DNA from: Kangiellaceae bacterium
Lineage (GTDB): Bacteria; Pseudomonadota; Gammaproteobacteria; Enterobacterales; Kangiellaceae
DNA length: 55,158 bases
Direction of reading: 5' to 3'
Assembly (NCBI GenBank): GCA_019090895.1
Contig: JAHRVB010000197.1
Span: 1-55,158 of the forward strand
Shown here in pieces: positions 37,777 to 45,895 of this stretch; position 1 is the first letter of the stretch, and each line of letters opens with the position of its first letter. The notes under the pieces are model-generated. The model saw nothing but the letters and a program-made list of their open reading frames with translations, made no database searches and had not been told where the DNA came from. The position numbers and the translations under genes were made by a program.

Positions 37777-38140
37777 TACGAATCCATACGTATAGAAGAG
37801 TAACCACAGTTAATGTAATCATAATATTTACTGAATAGAAGCTTTCAGATACAGATGTTGCTAATTCAGGTTCTAAATTATCAAGTACAAATAGTAAAAT
37901 ATACAGAACGATGAATATAGAAATGAATTTTCCAGCAAACTTTAAAGTTGCAATTAACATTGTTAATGAGTTTTTACGCATAAAAACTTCTTTTTCATCA
38001 TCACTCATTTCTTTTGACTTCATGACGTTGACCGATTCCGAAGAAAGTTTTAACACCCCTTGAGCATCTGGTAAGATATTCAATGCAATGAACAATTCTA
38101 CAAAAACGATAGAGATGACAATTAGCAAAAAGTAAACCAT
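37754..38140 (-). CDS. Small membrane protein of unknown function (3 TM)
   Basis: I do not recognise this 128-residue protein. It has three hydrophobic segments: residues 2-22, about 62-88 and about 104-120. A charged cytoplasmic-type loop (SKEMSDDEKEVFMRKN) follows the first, and the basic tail is RNVIRRKL. Its ATG shares a base with the stop of the upstream gene (TAATG). It is sandwiched between the AYVGPGAG protein and the sulfotransferase and is probably an accessory of the sulfation or export unit. Confidence 0.75.
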   Translation of the reverse strand: MVYFLLIVISIVFVELFIALNILPDAQGVLKLSSESVNVMKSKEMSDDEKEVFMRKNSLTMLIATLKFAGKFISIFIVLYILLFVLDNLEPELATSVSESFYSVNIMITLTVVTLLYVWIRNVIRRKL

Positions 38141-38409
38141 TACTGATTTTCACTCGATTGACTAGACTCAGATTCTTTTGTTTGAGTGTCAGTCGGACTA
38201 GAAGATTCCTCAAGAGATTCTTCACTTTCCTTCTTCTTAAACATTCTTTTTAATGGATACCAGAAAATACCGAGTATCGCCATCAAAATAGCTAATAGCA
38301 CTCCAACTATCGCTCCTATTACACCGACTCCAGCACCAGGTCCAACATAAGCTTGCAAATTATTGGTGTAAAATAAAACAGTTATGGCTAATAAAAAAAT
38401 GTACTTCAT
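38140..38409 (-). CDS. Small exported AYVGPGAG-motif membrane protein
   Basis: This is an 89-residue protein. A signal peptide (MKYIFLLAITVLFYTNNLQA) is followed by YVGPGAGVGVIGAIVG, a transmembrane helix, a basic stretch (YPLKRMFKKKE) and a Ser/Glu-rich tail. Proteins with the same AYVGPGAG start are widespread in Proteobacteria without known function. The ATG at 38409 has AAGGAG upstream; the frame is open 30 bases further, but without that ribosome binding site. It is translationally coupled to the next gene. Confidence 0.8.
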   Translation of the reverse strand: MKYIFLLAITVLFYTNNLQAYVGPGAGVGVIGAIVGVLLAILMAILGIFWYPLKRMFKKKESEESLEESSSPTDTQTKESESSQSSENQ

Positions 38410-38499
38410 TTTGAACTCCTTAATAATATTCACGATCATTCATTATATTGCTATTTTGATAATATAATTGAAACAGATAATTTACATCTCTTACAAATC

Positions 38500-39789
38500 C
38501 TACAAGTTAGACGCACAGCTGGGTATTTTCTCAAAAAAATCAGTTGGGAACCAAGTTGCGTTTGATATATGCTCATTGTATTTTATCGATATATTTGAAA
38601 TGTTATTGTGTTCGAATACTTTGTCACCTTGAGCAGTCACTTGAACGACTCGGCCTTCATCAGGAACAACGATTAAAATATTACCATTGGGTAAATATTG
38701 ATGTTTACCCTGTGCACCAGCATAGAAAAATAAATCGCCATTTACTAATTCGTTTCTAATCTCACCAGTAGTAGGGTGAATTTTTATAATCTCAGAGCGA
38801 CTGTAGCCAGAATTATTGCTATATACCGATATAAAACCGTCGCTTGTGAAGTCCGGGTCGTGTTGAAATTTCCAAGGACCATTTCTAGCCCATTTGATAT
38901 CATAAGTTTCGGGATCGACAACAGCCACCAAATGAATCCGTCTAAAACTTAATAAAAGATCGCCTGCCTCAAAATTTTCAAACTTATCCGCTAACTCTGG
39001 TTGCAGTACATCGATATCGTTGGGATGGAATAAATCGTATCTAAGCTTATCAGTAGGAGTCTTATCGAATCGTTTGAATGGATGATCCGCTCTTACGGAA
39101 AAAATGTTCGCAGGAGTATTTGCTCCTTTTACAAGGTCGTCTACGAGTTCAAACTCAGCAACGGTTTCACCAGTCAAAGGGTCAAAATTTGTCAAATAGT
39201 TATAGTGAGCGTAAGCGGTGTTATCTCCACGCCAAGCCCAATAAGTATTATCTAATCCCATTTCGATTGAATGATGAAAGACACCTTGTTTTGTCCACAC
39301 AGGTTTACTACATTGGTCGACTCTTGCCATAACGTCACCTGAGTCAAAACTGACAAGGACAGAGCCATCGGGTAGTACTTTAAATGCGTGAGGGGCGTCG
39401 ATACCATTTAAAGGGCCGTCAGGGTCAAGTGGTAGGTATGATAAATCCCATGTATGTAGTTTTTCACCTTTCTCATTCATTAACCAAGCTGAATAATTTA
39501 GGGTCGCTCCATCATAACCCATATATGCATAATACCCATCCTGCACCATATCTTCTTTGTATACTACAAATGTTTCTCTTGCTACACGCTTGGGTGCTGT
39601 AACTAACCGGTTGACTGGAACTAATTCCCCATACCTTGCTAGTGAAAGAACAGCGCTATACATCGATTCAATCGGTTTATAAGGCCACATTTTGAAGCTT
39701 CCAACGGCTAGCCCGTACATGAAAACTGCGCCTGAAATTAAGAATATAAGCGACAATATTGATATCTTTTTACTAAAAGCTTCGGACAT
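38500..39789 (-). CDS. Arylsulfotransferase (ASST)-like membrane-anchored protein
   Basis: This 429-residue protein has an N-terminal transmembrane anchor (about residues 12-32) and a periplasmic beta-propeller. Repeated blades such as PHAFKVLPDGSVLVSFDSG, FHPNDIDVL, QHDPDFTSDGFISVYSNN and KHQYLPNGNILIVVPDEGR match the arylsulfotransferase-like family. Classical ASST uses a His for sulfate transfer without PAPS. Several His fit (HHSIEM, FHPND, QHDPD), but I cannot assign the catalytic one. It is the first gene of the leftward unit that also encodes a PAPS sulfotransferase. Confidence 0.8.
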   Translation of the reverse strand: MSEAFSKKISILSLIFLISGAVFMYGLAVGSFKMWPYKPIESMYSAVLSLARYGELVPVNRLVTAPKRVARETFVVYKEDMVQDGYYAYMGYDGATLNYSAWLMNEKGEKLHTWDLSYLPLDPDGPLNGIDAPHAFKVLPDGSVLVSFDSGDVMARVDQCSKPVWTKQGVFHHSIEMGLDNTYWAWRGDNTAYAHYNYLTNFDPLTGETVAEFELVDDLVKGANTPANIFSVRADHPFKRFDKTPTDKLRYDLFHPNDIDVLQPELADKFENFEAGDLLLSFRRIHLVAVVDPETYDIKWARNGPWKFQHDPDFTSDGFISVYSNNSGYSRSEIIKIHPTTGEIRNELVNGDLFFYAGAQGKHQYLPNGNILIVVPDEGRVVQVTAQGDKVFEHNNISNISIKYNEHISNATWFPTDFFEKIPSCASNL

Positions 39790-40121
39790 ACCTAATTAAG
39801 TTCCTTTCTAATTGTTTTATTCTTCTTCGTAACGAGCGCGGAGTATAGCAAATCGTTACCTAAAAAGGCCATACCGATCGCTATGCACAAGTTCGGATAA
39901 GTATAGAAGTAAAAACTTTAAAACGAGTAACTATTAGGTATATATAGTGTACTCTACTAAACCATAGTGCGGCATTTTAAATGCTACAATTCACTTAACT
40001 TATTAAAAATTTGCAAACAGTTTGAACTCTGCGCTTAAACATCCCTCAAATGATAGTCACTATATCTATTTTCAGGAGTTTGAGTGCTTTTCAATCTAAT
40101 TCGATTAAATCAGAGGTATCG
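39790..40121. promoter_or_regulatory. Divergent spacer between the leftward sulfation unit and the beta-helix family
   Basis: This 332-base AT-rich spacer has a rightward extended -10 TGCTACAAT at 39982-39990, about 130 bases before the ATG at 40122. No convincing leftward promoter was found. The frame of the rightward gene is open to an ATG at 40050, but the signal peptide begins at 40122. Confidence 0.45.
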
Positions 40122-42083
40122 ATGCTCAAAACAACATTTAGGATGATCCTGTTAGTTAACGCAGCTTTGTTGAATTCCTTTGGTCATTGTGAAATAGAAC
40201 AACCTACTATGGGTTCCGAAGTAAAACTTTCAATAGAAGACATGGGGCATCATGTAGTTACACACGGCAAGATTTTCAGATATAGCCCTCAAATTTCCGG
40301 TCGAGTAAACCTTTGTCGAAAGGACCTAGGTCATGATGATGTACAGGTCGATTCCCTGACTGGGGATATTAGTTGGGACACCTCTAAGTTAGCATTCGGA
40401 AGAGGATTCCATATTAGAATTCGTTGCAGTAATTACAGTGACTATGTATATGCATCTATGGTGGTACATATAGATAGAACAGGAAAGAGTAAGATTCGTG
40501 TTTTGGGTGAGAGTGGGGTTTCTAAGTACATTTCAGCAGCGAGCCAAGATTTAAATGGGGGTGATACCTTAATTATTCCCGACGGAGAATATCCAGTATC
40601 TGTCTCGCATGATGCTAGTTATGAAAACGCTCTAAAAATGGTGGCTCCCACAGACGGTAAAGCACAGCAGTTTACAACTATAATTGCCGATACTCCAGGA
40701 GGCGTGGTCATCACAGGCCAAGCGCAAAACGGTATCGGAAAACAAAAGAACGCGATTCAACTCAGCGAATCATACTACGTCGCTATAGTAGGACTAGTTT
40801 TAGGCAATGTGCAACGCGAATCGTTCACTACCAGCGGTCCCGGGCACCATTTGCTTGTGGAGTTTGTTGGCGCTGGGGGCGCAGGTACCTGGGGCTTTCC
40901 GTGTGATAATTTTAAAAATGCCAAAAAGGGCCAATGTTCCAATGCTGGTATGCGTGTAAATGGCGGTACTCCTTTGATTCAATCGAGTTACGATTGGGGT
41001 CATAATCGATACGGTATCATGACAAGAAGTTCTAAAGGATCAGTTACTCGACGTTCATTTGTTCGTTTAGACGAACATCGCGGAGCTCAACCTTATGGTG
41101 GGTTTAGTGACTATTGTGATAAAGCACACCTTAATCAGGACAACACTGTATTTGATTCTTTAGCAATCGCAGCGCCACATTACAAAAATTATGCAGGACT
41201 GGCGGCTTTTCCGGCAACAGGCTGCGAAAAAATGAGTTCTGAACACCGAGTTGAGGGTTTAATGTCCGTTAATAACGACCTTTCCCTCTCCTTAATGGAT
41301 TCGCGGGCCGGACAAAATAATATATGGACCAATATCGTTTCCTACGATACAGAAGGAACTTGTACGCCAGCTAAAAACCGATGCGGAGCATGGTTAGTTC
41401 AGTCTAAGAAAAAGGCGGAAATAACCGATTCATATTTCGGCAAAGCTCGAGGTTTTCAGGGCAGTACGACACTAAAAGGTGCTTTTAGCCGAAAAAACAT
41501 ATCGTTGGCAGAAAATGTCATTATTGACGATGTTTCTGGCATGGCAAATCGAGGTACACAGCCGGAATATTTACCACTTTCCCAGCTCTTTTATAATGGT
41601 CGTTCTGATACGTTTTGGGGAGATATTGGTTTTTCTCAAAAGACCAATACTCGGCGTTGGCCAATAGCCGGCGAAGATATTATGGCCAGTAATATGCGTA
41701 GATACAGCAATAAAAATGCGCTTAAGGTCGGTGGGGGGACAGTCGAAATCATTGGTAATAGAGGTGCCGTAGCAGACAACACAACGATGTCAGAGTATTT
41801 CTGGTCTTACACTAATAGAAATATTCCACCTTTAGTCGTGAGAGTAGCTACCCGCGGAAGTTTAAAGTCTATTAGATGGGAGCATTTTTCAACTAAGTCC
41901 ATTAAGAGTAGGGTGACCGGTTGGGTAATTAATTGTGCAGACAAAGGGCGAGAAAAAATGGTCGAGCTGGCTCGTTTGCCCGAAAATCAATTAGCTTACA
42001 ATGATAAAACTAGCTGTCGTTCGTATTCGGTTCAAGCGGAATACGGAAGCAAACTAAGCGGATTTGCTTACATAGAGAATTAA
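40122..42083 (+). CDS. Secreted beta-helix protein, paralogue 1 (no repeats)
   Basis: This predicted exported protein has 653 residues. The signal peptide MLKTTFRMILLVNAALLNSFGHC begins at the ATG at 40122, which has AGAGG 6 bases upstream. Residues from about 36 onward form the region shared with the next two proteins: an Ig-like segment (LSIEDMGHHVVTHGKIF, CRKDLGHDDV, DTSKLAFGRGFHIRIRCS), then GDTLIIPDGEYPVSV, TPGGVVITGQAQNGIGK and YYVAIVGLVLGNVQRESF. The last segments look like the rungs of a right-handed parallel beta-helix, as in polysaccharide lyases. No catalytic residues can be assigned. It lacks the InlB-type repeats of its neighbours. Confidence 0.8.
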   Translation: MLKTTFRMILLVNAALLNSFGHCEIEQPTMGSEVKLSIEDMGHHVVTHGKIFRYSPQISGRVNLCRKDLGHDDVQVDSLTGDISWDTSKLAFGRGFHIRIRCSNYSDYVYASMVVHIDRTGKSKIRVLGESGVSKYISAASQDLNGGDTLIIPDGEYPVSVSHDASYENALKMVAPTDGKAQQFTTIIADTPGGVVITGQAQNGIGKQKNAIQLSESYYVAIVGLVLGNVQRESFTTSGPGHHLLVEFVGAGGAGTWGFPCDNFKNAKKGQCSNAGMRVNGGTPLIQSSYDWGHNRYGIMTRSSKGSVTRRSFVRLDEHRGAQPYGGFSDYCDKAHLNQDNTVFDSLAIAAPHYKNYAGLAAFPATGCEKMSSEHRVEGLMSVNNDLSLSLMDSRAGQNNIWTNIVSYDTEGTCTPAKNRCGAWLVQSKKKAEITDSYFGKARGFQGSTTLKGAFSRKNISLAENVIIDDVSGMANRGTQPEYLPLSQLFYNGRSDTFWGDIGFSQKTNTRRWPIAGEDIMASNMRRYSNKNALKVGGGTVEIIGNRGAVADNTTMSEYFWSYTNRNIPPLVVRVATRGSLKSIRWEHFSTKSIKSRVTGWVINCADKGREKMVELARLPENQLAYNDKTSCRSYSVQAEYGSKLSGFAYIEN

Positions 42084-42390
42084 CTTGATAAATTTCAGTT
42101 GGTAACAGGTTAACTATTGGCTGGCTATCTGTCTGCCGCAGTGGAAATATTGGCTGTGCTCCACAAATAAATATGTATCAAATAATCATGTTGCTTTGCG
42201 AGCAAGTTCACAGATTGATCATATCTTCACAAGAATCGATTCAAAAGCGGTATTTGTTCACACCGCGTATCTTAAGTTATTTCTAGACTATCCGATAAGA
42301 CGTCTCAAGCGAGCAGAGTAATTGAGTGTCATTTGTTCCGTCTTAATTGGTTCATCAGTCCAATAGCAATTCTTACAAAAGGTACAAAAC
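42084..42390. other. Gene-free spacer between paralogues 1 and 2
   Basis: This 307-base stretch has no recognisable gene, terminator or strong promoter. AAAAGG at its end is the ribosome binding site of the next gene. Confidence 0.5.
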
Positions 42391-45300
42391 ATGAATTTCC
42401 AGTCATTATTTAAGATACCAATGCAATCTAAGTCAGTTATGGCTGCATTAGCATTTACCTTCTTATCAGCTTGTGGCGGTGGTGAAGAAAGTTCAGATTC
42501 CGGTGATGAAGACCCAATCCAACATAAACTTAGTGTATCAATAGAAGGTAGCGGTCTTATCAATTCTTCGCCAAGTGGCATCCAATGTGATACTGACTGC
42601 AGTAAAGATTATGAAGAAGGTACTCAAATAACACTTACCGCTACAGCAAGCAATGGTTATATTTTTAAAAATTGGACTGGAAATTGTTCAGGGCAAGAAA
42701 CATGCACCGTAATGATGAACGCAGCGATCCATGTACAAGCGATATTTGAGCAAGTTGAAACTGAATTCTACGATTTATCCGTCACCATTAACGGTGCAGG
42801 AACCGTAGTATCTTCTCCTGTTGGTGTGAATTGCACAGTGAGTTGTACGGAACTTTTCTCTGCGAATAGTCAAGTATCACTCACAGCTTCGGCGACCGAA
42901 GGGTATGAGTTTGTCGGCTGGAGTGGAAACTGTTCTGGAATTGGTCTTTGTAACATCGTAACTTCTCAAAATAGAGCCGTGACCGCGGACTTTAGGTTGC
43001 TCACTGGTGAAGTTTTCTCAATTAATGTAACAAACTCTGGTAATGGAGTAGTAACTTCTAACCCTGCAGGCATATCGTGTGGTGATGATTGTAGTGAAGC
43101 GATTACCGCCGGGACGACTGTTACATTAACCGCGACAGCCAATTTAGGCTATGAGTTTACCGGGTGGGGTGGGAACTGCAGTCAAAGTGGTAATAGTACA
43201 TGTTCTCTATTGATAAATGAAAGCGTCACAATCTCTGCAGAGTTTCAGGAAATAGCCCCAAATACCCATACTTTGACAGTTACTAATCAAGGAAATGGCG
43301 TTGTAACATCATCTATAGCAGGTATAACTTGTGGAACCGACTGTATAGAGACCTATCAAGAAGGAACAAATTTAACGCTCACTGCGGTCCCTAATACTGG
43401 TTATGAATTTTCTGGCTGGGGAGGAGAATGTTCTGGAAGTGTTGATTGTAGTTTAACAATGACAAATAACTATTCTGTTACTGCTGAGTTTAGAGCTATC
43501 GAAGCAGTATCCTACACTGTATCGGTGAATACCAATGGAAATGGTATCGTGACAAGTAACCCCAGCTCTATCGAATGTGGTTCTAATTGCGTCGCTGAAT
43601 TTGATAGTAGCAGCTCTATTGTTTTGTTTGCTATTCCTGACACTGGTTATCGATTAAGCGCTTGGAGTGGTGATTGCTCTGGTAATGTTGACTGTAACTT
43701 GACGGTAGATTCTAATAAATCCGCTACAGCTACATTTGTAGAAGATAATAATCAAGGCGGTACTCTATCGATATCCGACATGGGATTACATGAAGTTAAC
43801 CATGGAGATATATTCACTTATCAACCTGAAATTAATGGAAATGCATCGATTTGCCGGAAAGACTTAGGTCACGATGATGTGACTGTAGATTCTGAAACTG
43901 GAACAATTCGATGGGATACCTCTGATATTAATTTTGGACGCGGATTCTACATCAGAATCAAATGTAGCAATTCGACAGAGTCAGCATATGCTGCCTTGGT
44001 AATACATGTGGATAAATCTGGCTCTAGCCAGCTAAGAGTAGCGGGTGAAAATGGAACGTCTCAATACATTGGAGTCGCTGCACGAGCGATGAGTAGCGGT
44101 GATACAATTGTTTTTGCAGATGGTAATTACCCTGTTTCTGTAACTCGAGACGAATCTTATGAAAATGGATTTAGTCGTTCCTCGCCGACGGATGGTTCGT
44201 CTGACCAATACAGCACAATTATTTCAAGAACCCCTGGCGGAGCGGTTATAAACGGCGAAGCTCAAAACGGCATCGGTAAACAGAAAAAAGCGTTTGAGTT
44301 AGAATCAAATAACTATGTTGCAATCGTTGGGTTTGTTGTAAAAAACGTTCAACGCGAATCGTTCACAACAAAAGGTACCAACAACAAGTTATTACTTGAT
44401 TTTATTGGTGGACAAGGGGCGGGGACCTGGGGCAAGTCGTGTTCAAATTTCAGCGAAGCTGGTAGTGGACAATGTTCAAATGCAGGTATGAGAATCAACG
44501 GTGGTACAGGTATGTTCCAACATAGCTACGATTGGGGGCATAATAGGTACGGAATAATGACTAACCGAACAAGCGGTAGTATTACGCGACGATCATTTGT
44601 GCGGTTGGATGAGCACAAAGGAGACCAACCTTATGGTGGATTTAGCAATTATTGCGATACTTTGCATTTAAGCCAAGATAATACCGTTTTTGATTCATTA
44701 GCCATCGCTGCTCCTCATTATAAAAATTATGCCGGATTAGAGGCTTACCCTGCGACAGGGTGTGAAAATGACTCAGCGACTCTAAAAACGGTTGGTCTGC
44801 TTGCTGTTAATAACAAGCTATCGCTTTCATTAATGGATCAAAAAGCAGGGCCAACACATATTTGGGATCATATCGTATCTTATGATAGTGAAGGAACTTG
44901 TACACCACAGACTGATCGCTGCGGTCTATGGCTGCTTCAAGCTGACAAGTCCATTGACGTAACAAACTCTTTTTTTGGAAAAGCGAGAGGATTTGAAGGC
45001 AGTACAAGTATCGGACAAGCATTTGGTAACAACGTGAATCGTGACTCAACTGTCTCTATTAATGATGTGTCTGGTGAAAGCAATACAGGAACTGAACCTG
45101 AATATCTCCCTCAATCCCAGCTGTATTATCAAGGTCGATACGACACATTTCATGGTGATGATGGTTACGACTCAGTGACAACGTCCAGGCGTTGGCCGAT
45201 AGCTGGTGAAGACATCATCGCAGCGAATATGCGATCTTATCGTAATCCAACGGCTTACCGCGTTGGTGGAGGAACCGTAGATATCAATGGAGACCGTGGT

Positions 45301-45612
45301 GCTACCGCTTCAGGGGAAAGTATGTCCGAGTATTTTTGGGGATACACCAACGATAAAGTTCCACCGCTAGTTGTTAGAGTAAAAGACAAAGGCTCGGTTC
45401 ACCGCGTTGCTTGGGAGAACCTTTCAGGTAGCCGTAAAAACTCGGTTATTGGGTGGAAGGTTATCTGTTCCGCTACCGGAGGTAATGTACTCGCATCACT
45501 ATCTGTAAATGACTTAACTTATGCAGACGACTCTGGCTGCCAGGCATATGGAGTGAAAGCAACCTACGCAAGCGGCGATAGCGGTATAGCCTATACGGAA
45601 TCACCACAATAA
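42391..45612 (+). CDS. Beta-helix lipoprotein with five InlB-type repeats, paralogue 2
   Basis: This predicted lipoprotein has 1073 residues. The lipobox LSAC puts the lipidated Cys at residue 28, followed by an acidic linker. Five repeats of about 75-80 residues (residues 45-450) follow, each with the pattern VTxxGxGxVTSxPxGIxC-x3-C, LTATAxxGYxFxGW and GxCSG-x-C. The last part (about residue 459 to the end) is the shared Ig-like plus beta-helix region with CRKDLGHDDVTVDSETG, GDTIVFADGNYPVSV and FDSLAIAAPHYKNYAGLEAY. It probably stands on the cell surface, with the repeats as a stalk. A polysaccharide-binding or lyase role is inferred from fold and context only. Confidence 0.82.
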   Translation: MNFQSLFKIPMQSKSVMAALAFTFLSACGGGEESSDSGDEDPIQHKLSVSIEGSGLINSSPSGIQCDTDCSKDYEEGTQITLTATASNGYIFKNWTGNCSGQETCTVMMNAAIHVQAIFEQVETEFYDLSVTINGAGTVVSSPVGVNCTVSCTELFSANSQVSLTASATEGYEFVGWSGNCSGIGLCNIVTSQNRAVTADFRLLTGEVFSINVTNSGNGVVTSNPAGISCGDDCSEAITAGTTVTLTATANLGYEFTGWGGNCSQSGNSTCSLLINESVTISAEFQEIAPNTHTLTVTNQGNGVVTSSIAGITCGTDCIETYQEGTNLTLTAVPNTGYEFSGWGGECSGSVDCSLTMTNNYSVTAEFRAIEAVSYTVSVNTNGNGIVTSNPSSIECGSNCVAEFDSSSSIVLFAIPDTGYRLSAWSGDCSGNVDCNLTVDSNKSATATFVEDNNQGGTLSISDMGLHEVNHGDIFTYQPEINGNASICRKDLGHDDVTVDSETGTIRWDTSDINFGRGFYIRIKCSNSTESAYAALVIHVDKSGSSQLRVAGENGTSQYIGVAARAMSSGDTIVFADGNYPVSVTRDESYENGFSRSSPTDGSSDQYSTIISRTPGGAVINGEAQNGIGKQKKAFELESNNYVAIVGFVVKNVQRESFTTKGTNNKLLLDFIGGQGAGTWGKSCSNFSEAGSGQCSNAGMRINGGTGMFQHSYDWGHNRYGIMTNRTSGSITRRSFVRLDEHKGDQPYGGFSNYCDTLHLSQDNTVFDSLAIAAPHYKNYAGLEAYPATGCENDSATLKTVGLLAVNNKLSLSLMDQKAGPTHIWDHIVSYDSEGTCTPQTDRCGLWLLQADKSIDVTNSFFGKARGFEGSTSIGQAFGNNVNRDSTVSINDVSGESNTGTEPEYLPQSQLYYQGRYDTFHGDDGYDSVTTSRRWPIAGEDIIAANMRSYRNPTAYRVGGGTVDINGDRGATASGESMSEYFWGYTNDKVPPLVVRVKDKGSVHRVAWENLSGSRKNSVIGWKVICSATGGNVLASLSVNDLTYADDSGCQAYGVKATYASGDSGIAYTESPQ
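42523..43743 (+). repeat. Five Cys-rich InlB-type (bacterial) repeats in paralogue 2
   Basis: Five tandem protein repeats each carry two Cys pairs, C-x3-C near the middle and C-x5-C (C-x7-C in repeat 3) near the end, with a GW motif before the second pair. Repeats 3 and 4 are most alike; the first and last are most diverged. Confidence 0.88.
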
Positions 45613-45688
45613 GAACAATGTGTAGTTCAAAAACAATTAACGATTAACAATTTCAAATAACTATAATAATGCGTTCCTAGCATGCTAG

Positions 45689-45709
45689 CGGGGCATAACG
45701 CCCCGTTTT
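45689..45709 (+). terminator. Rho-independent terminator after paralogue 2
   Basis: CGGGGC at 45689-45694 pairs with GCCCCG at 45700-45705 around ATAAC and is followed by TTTT. It separates the transcripts of paralogues 2 and 3. Confidence 0.75.
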
Positions 45710-45895
45710 CCAAAACGTCGTGAACACATATGAGTTTTGCAGTGGTTTTTAATTCCAAAAATCAATAAACGTTCAGCTATCCTATCTTTTTATCGAGTCC
45801 GTGGTAACATTTATCATCAAGTTTGGTTTAATTTGTATATACTTTAAAGACACTATGATTCTCCGCTTTTTGCTCGCCTTAACGTTGGAATAGCC

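Noticed and set aside
42288..42581. Small leftward gene upstream of and overlapping paralogue 2
   Set aside because: The 97-residue minus-strand frame overlaps the signal peptide region of paralogue 2 and has no recognisable domain or ribosome binding site; it is a shadow frame.
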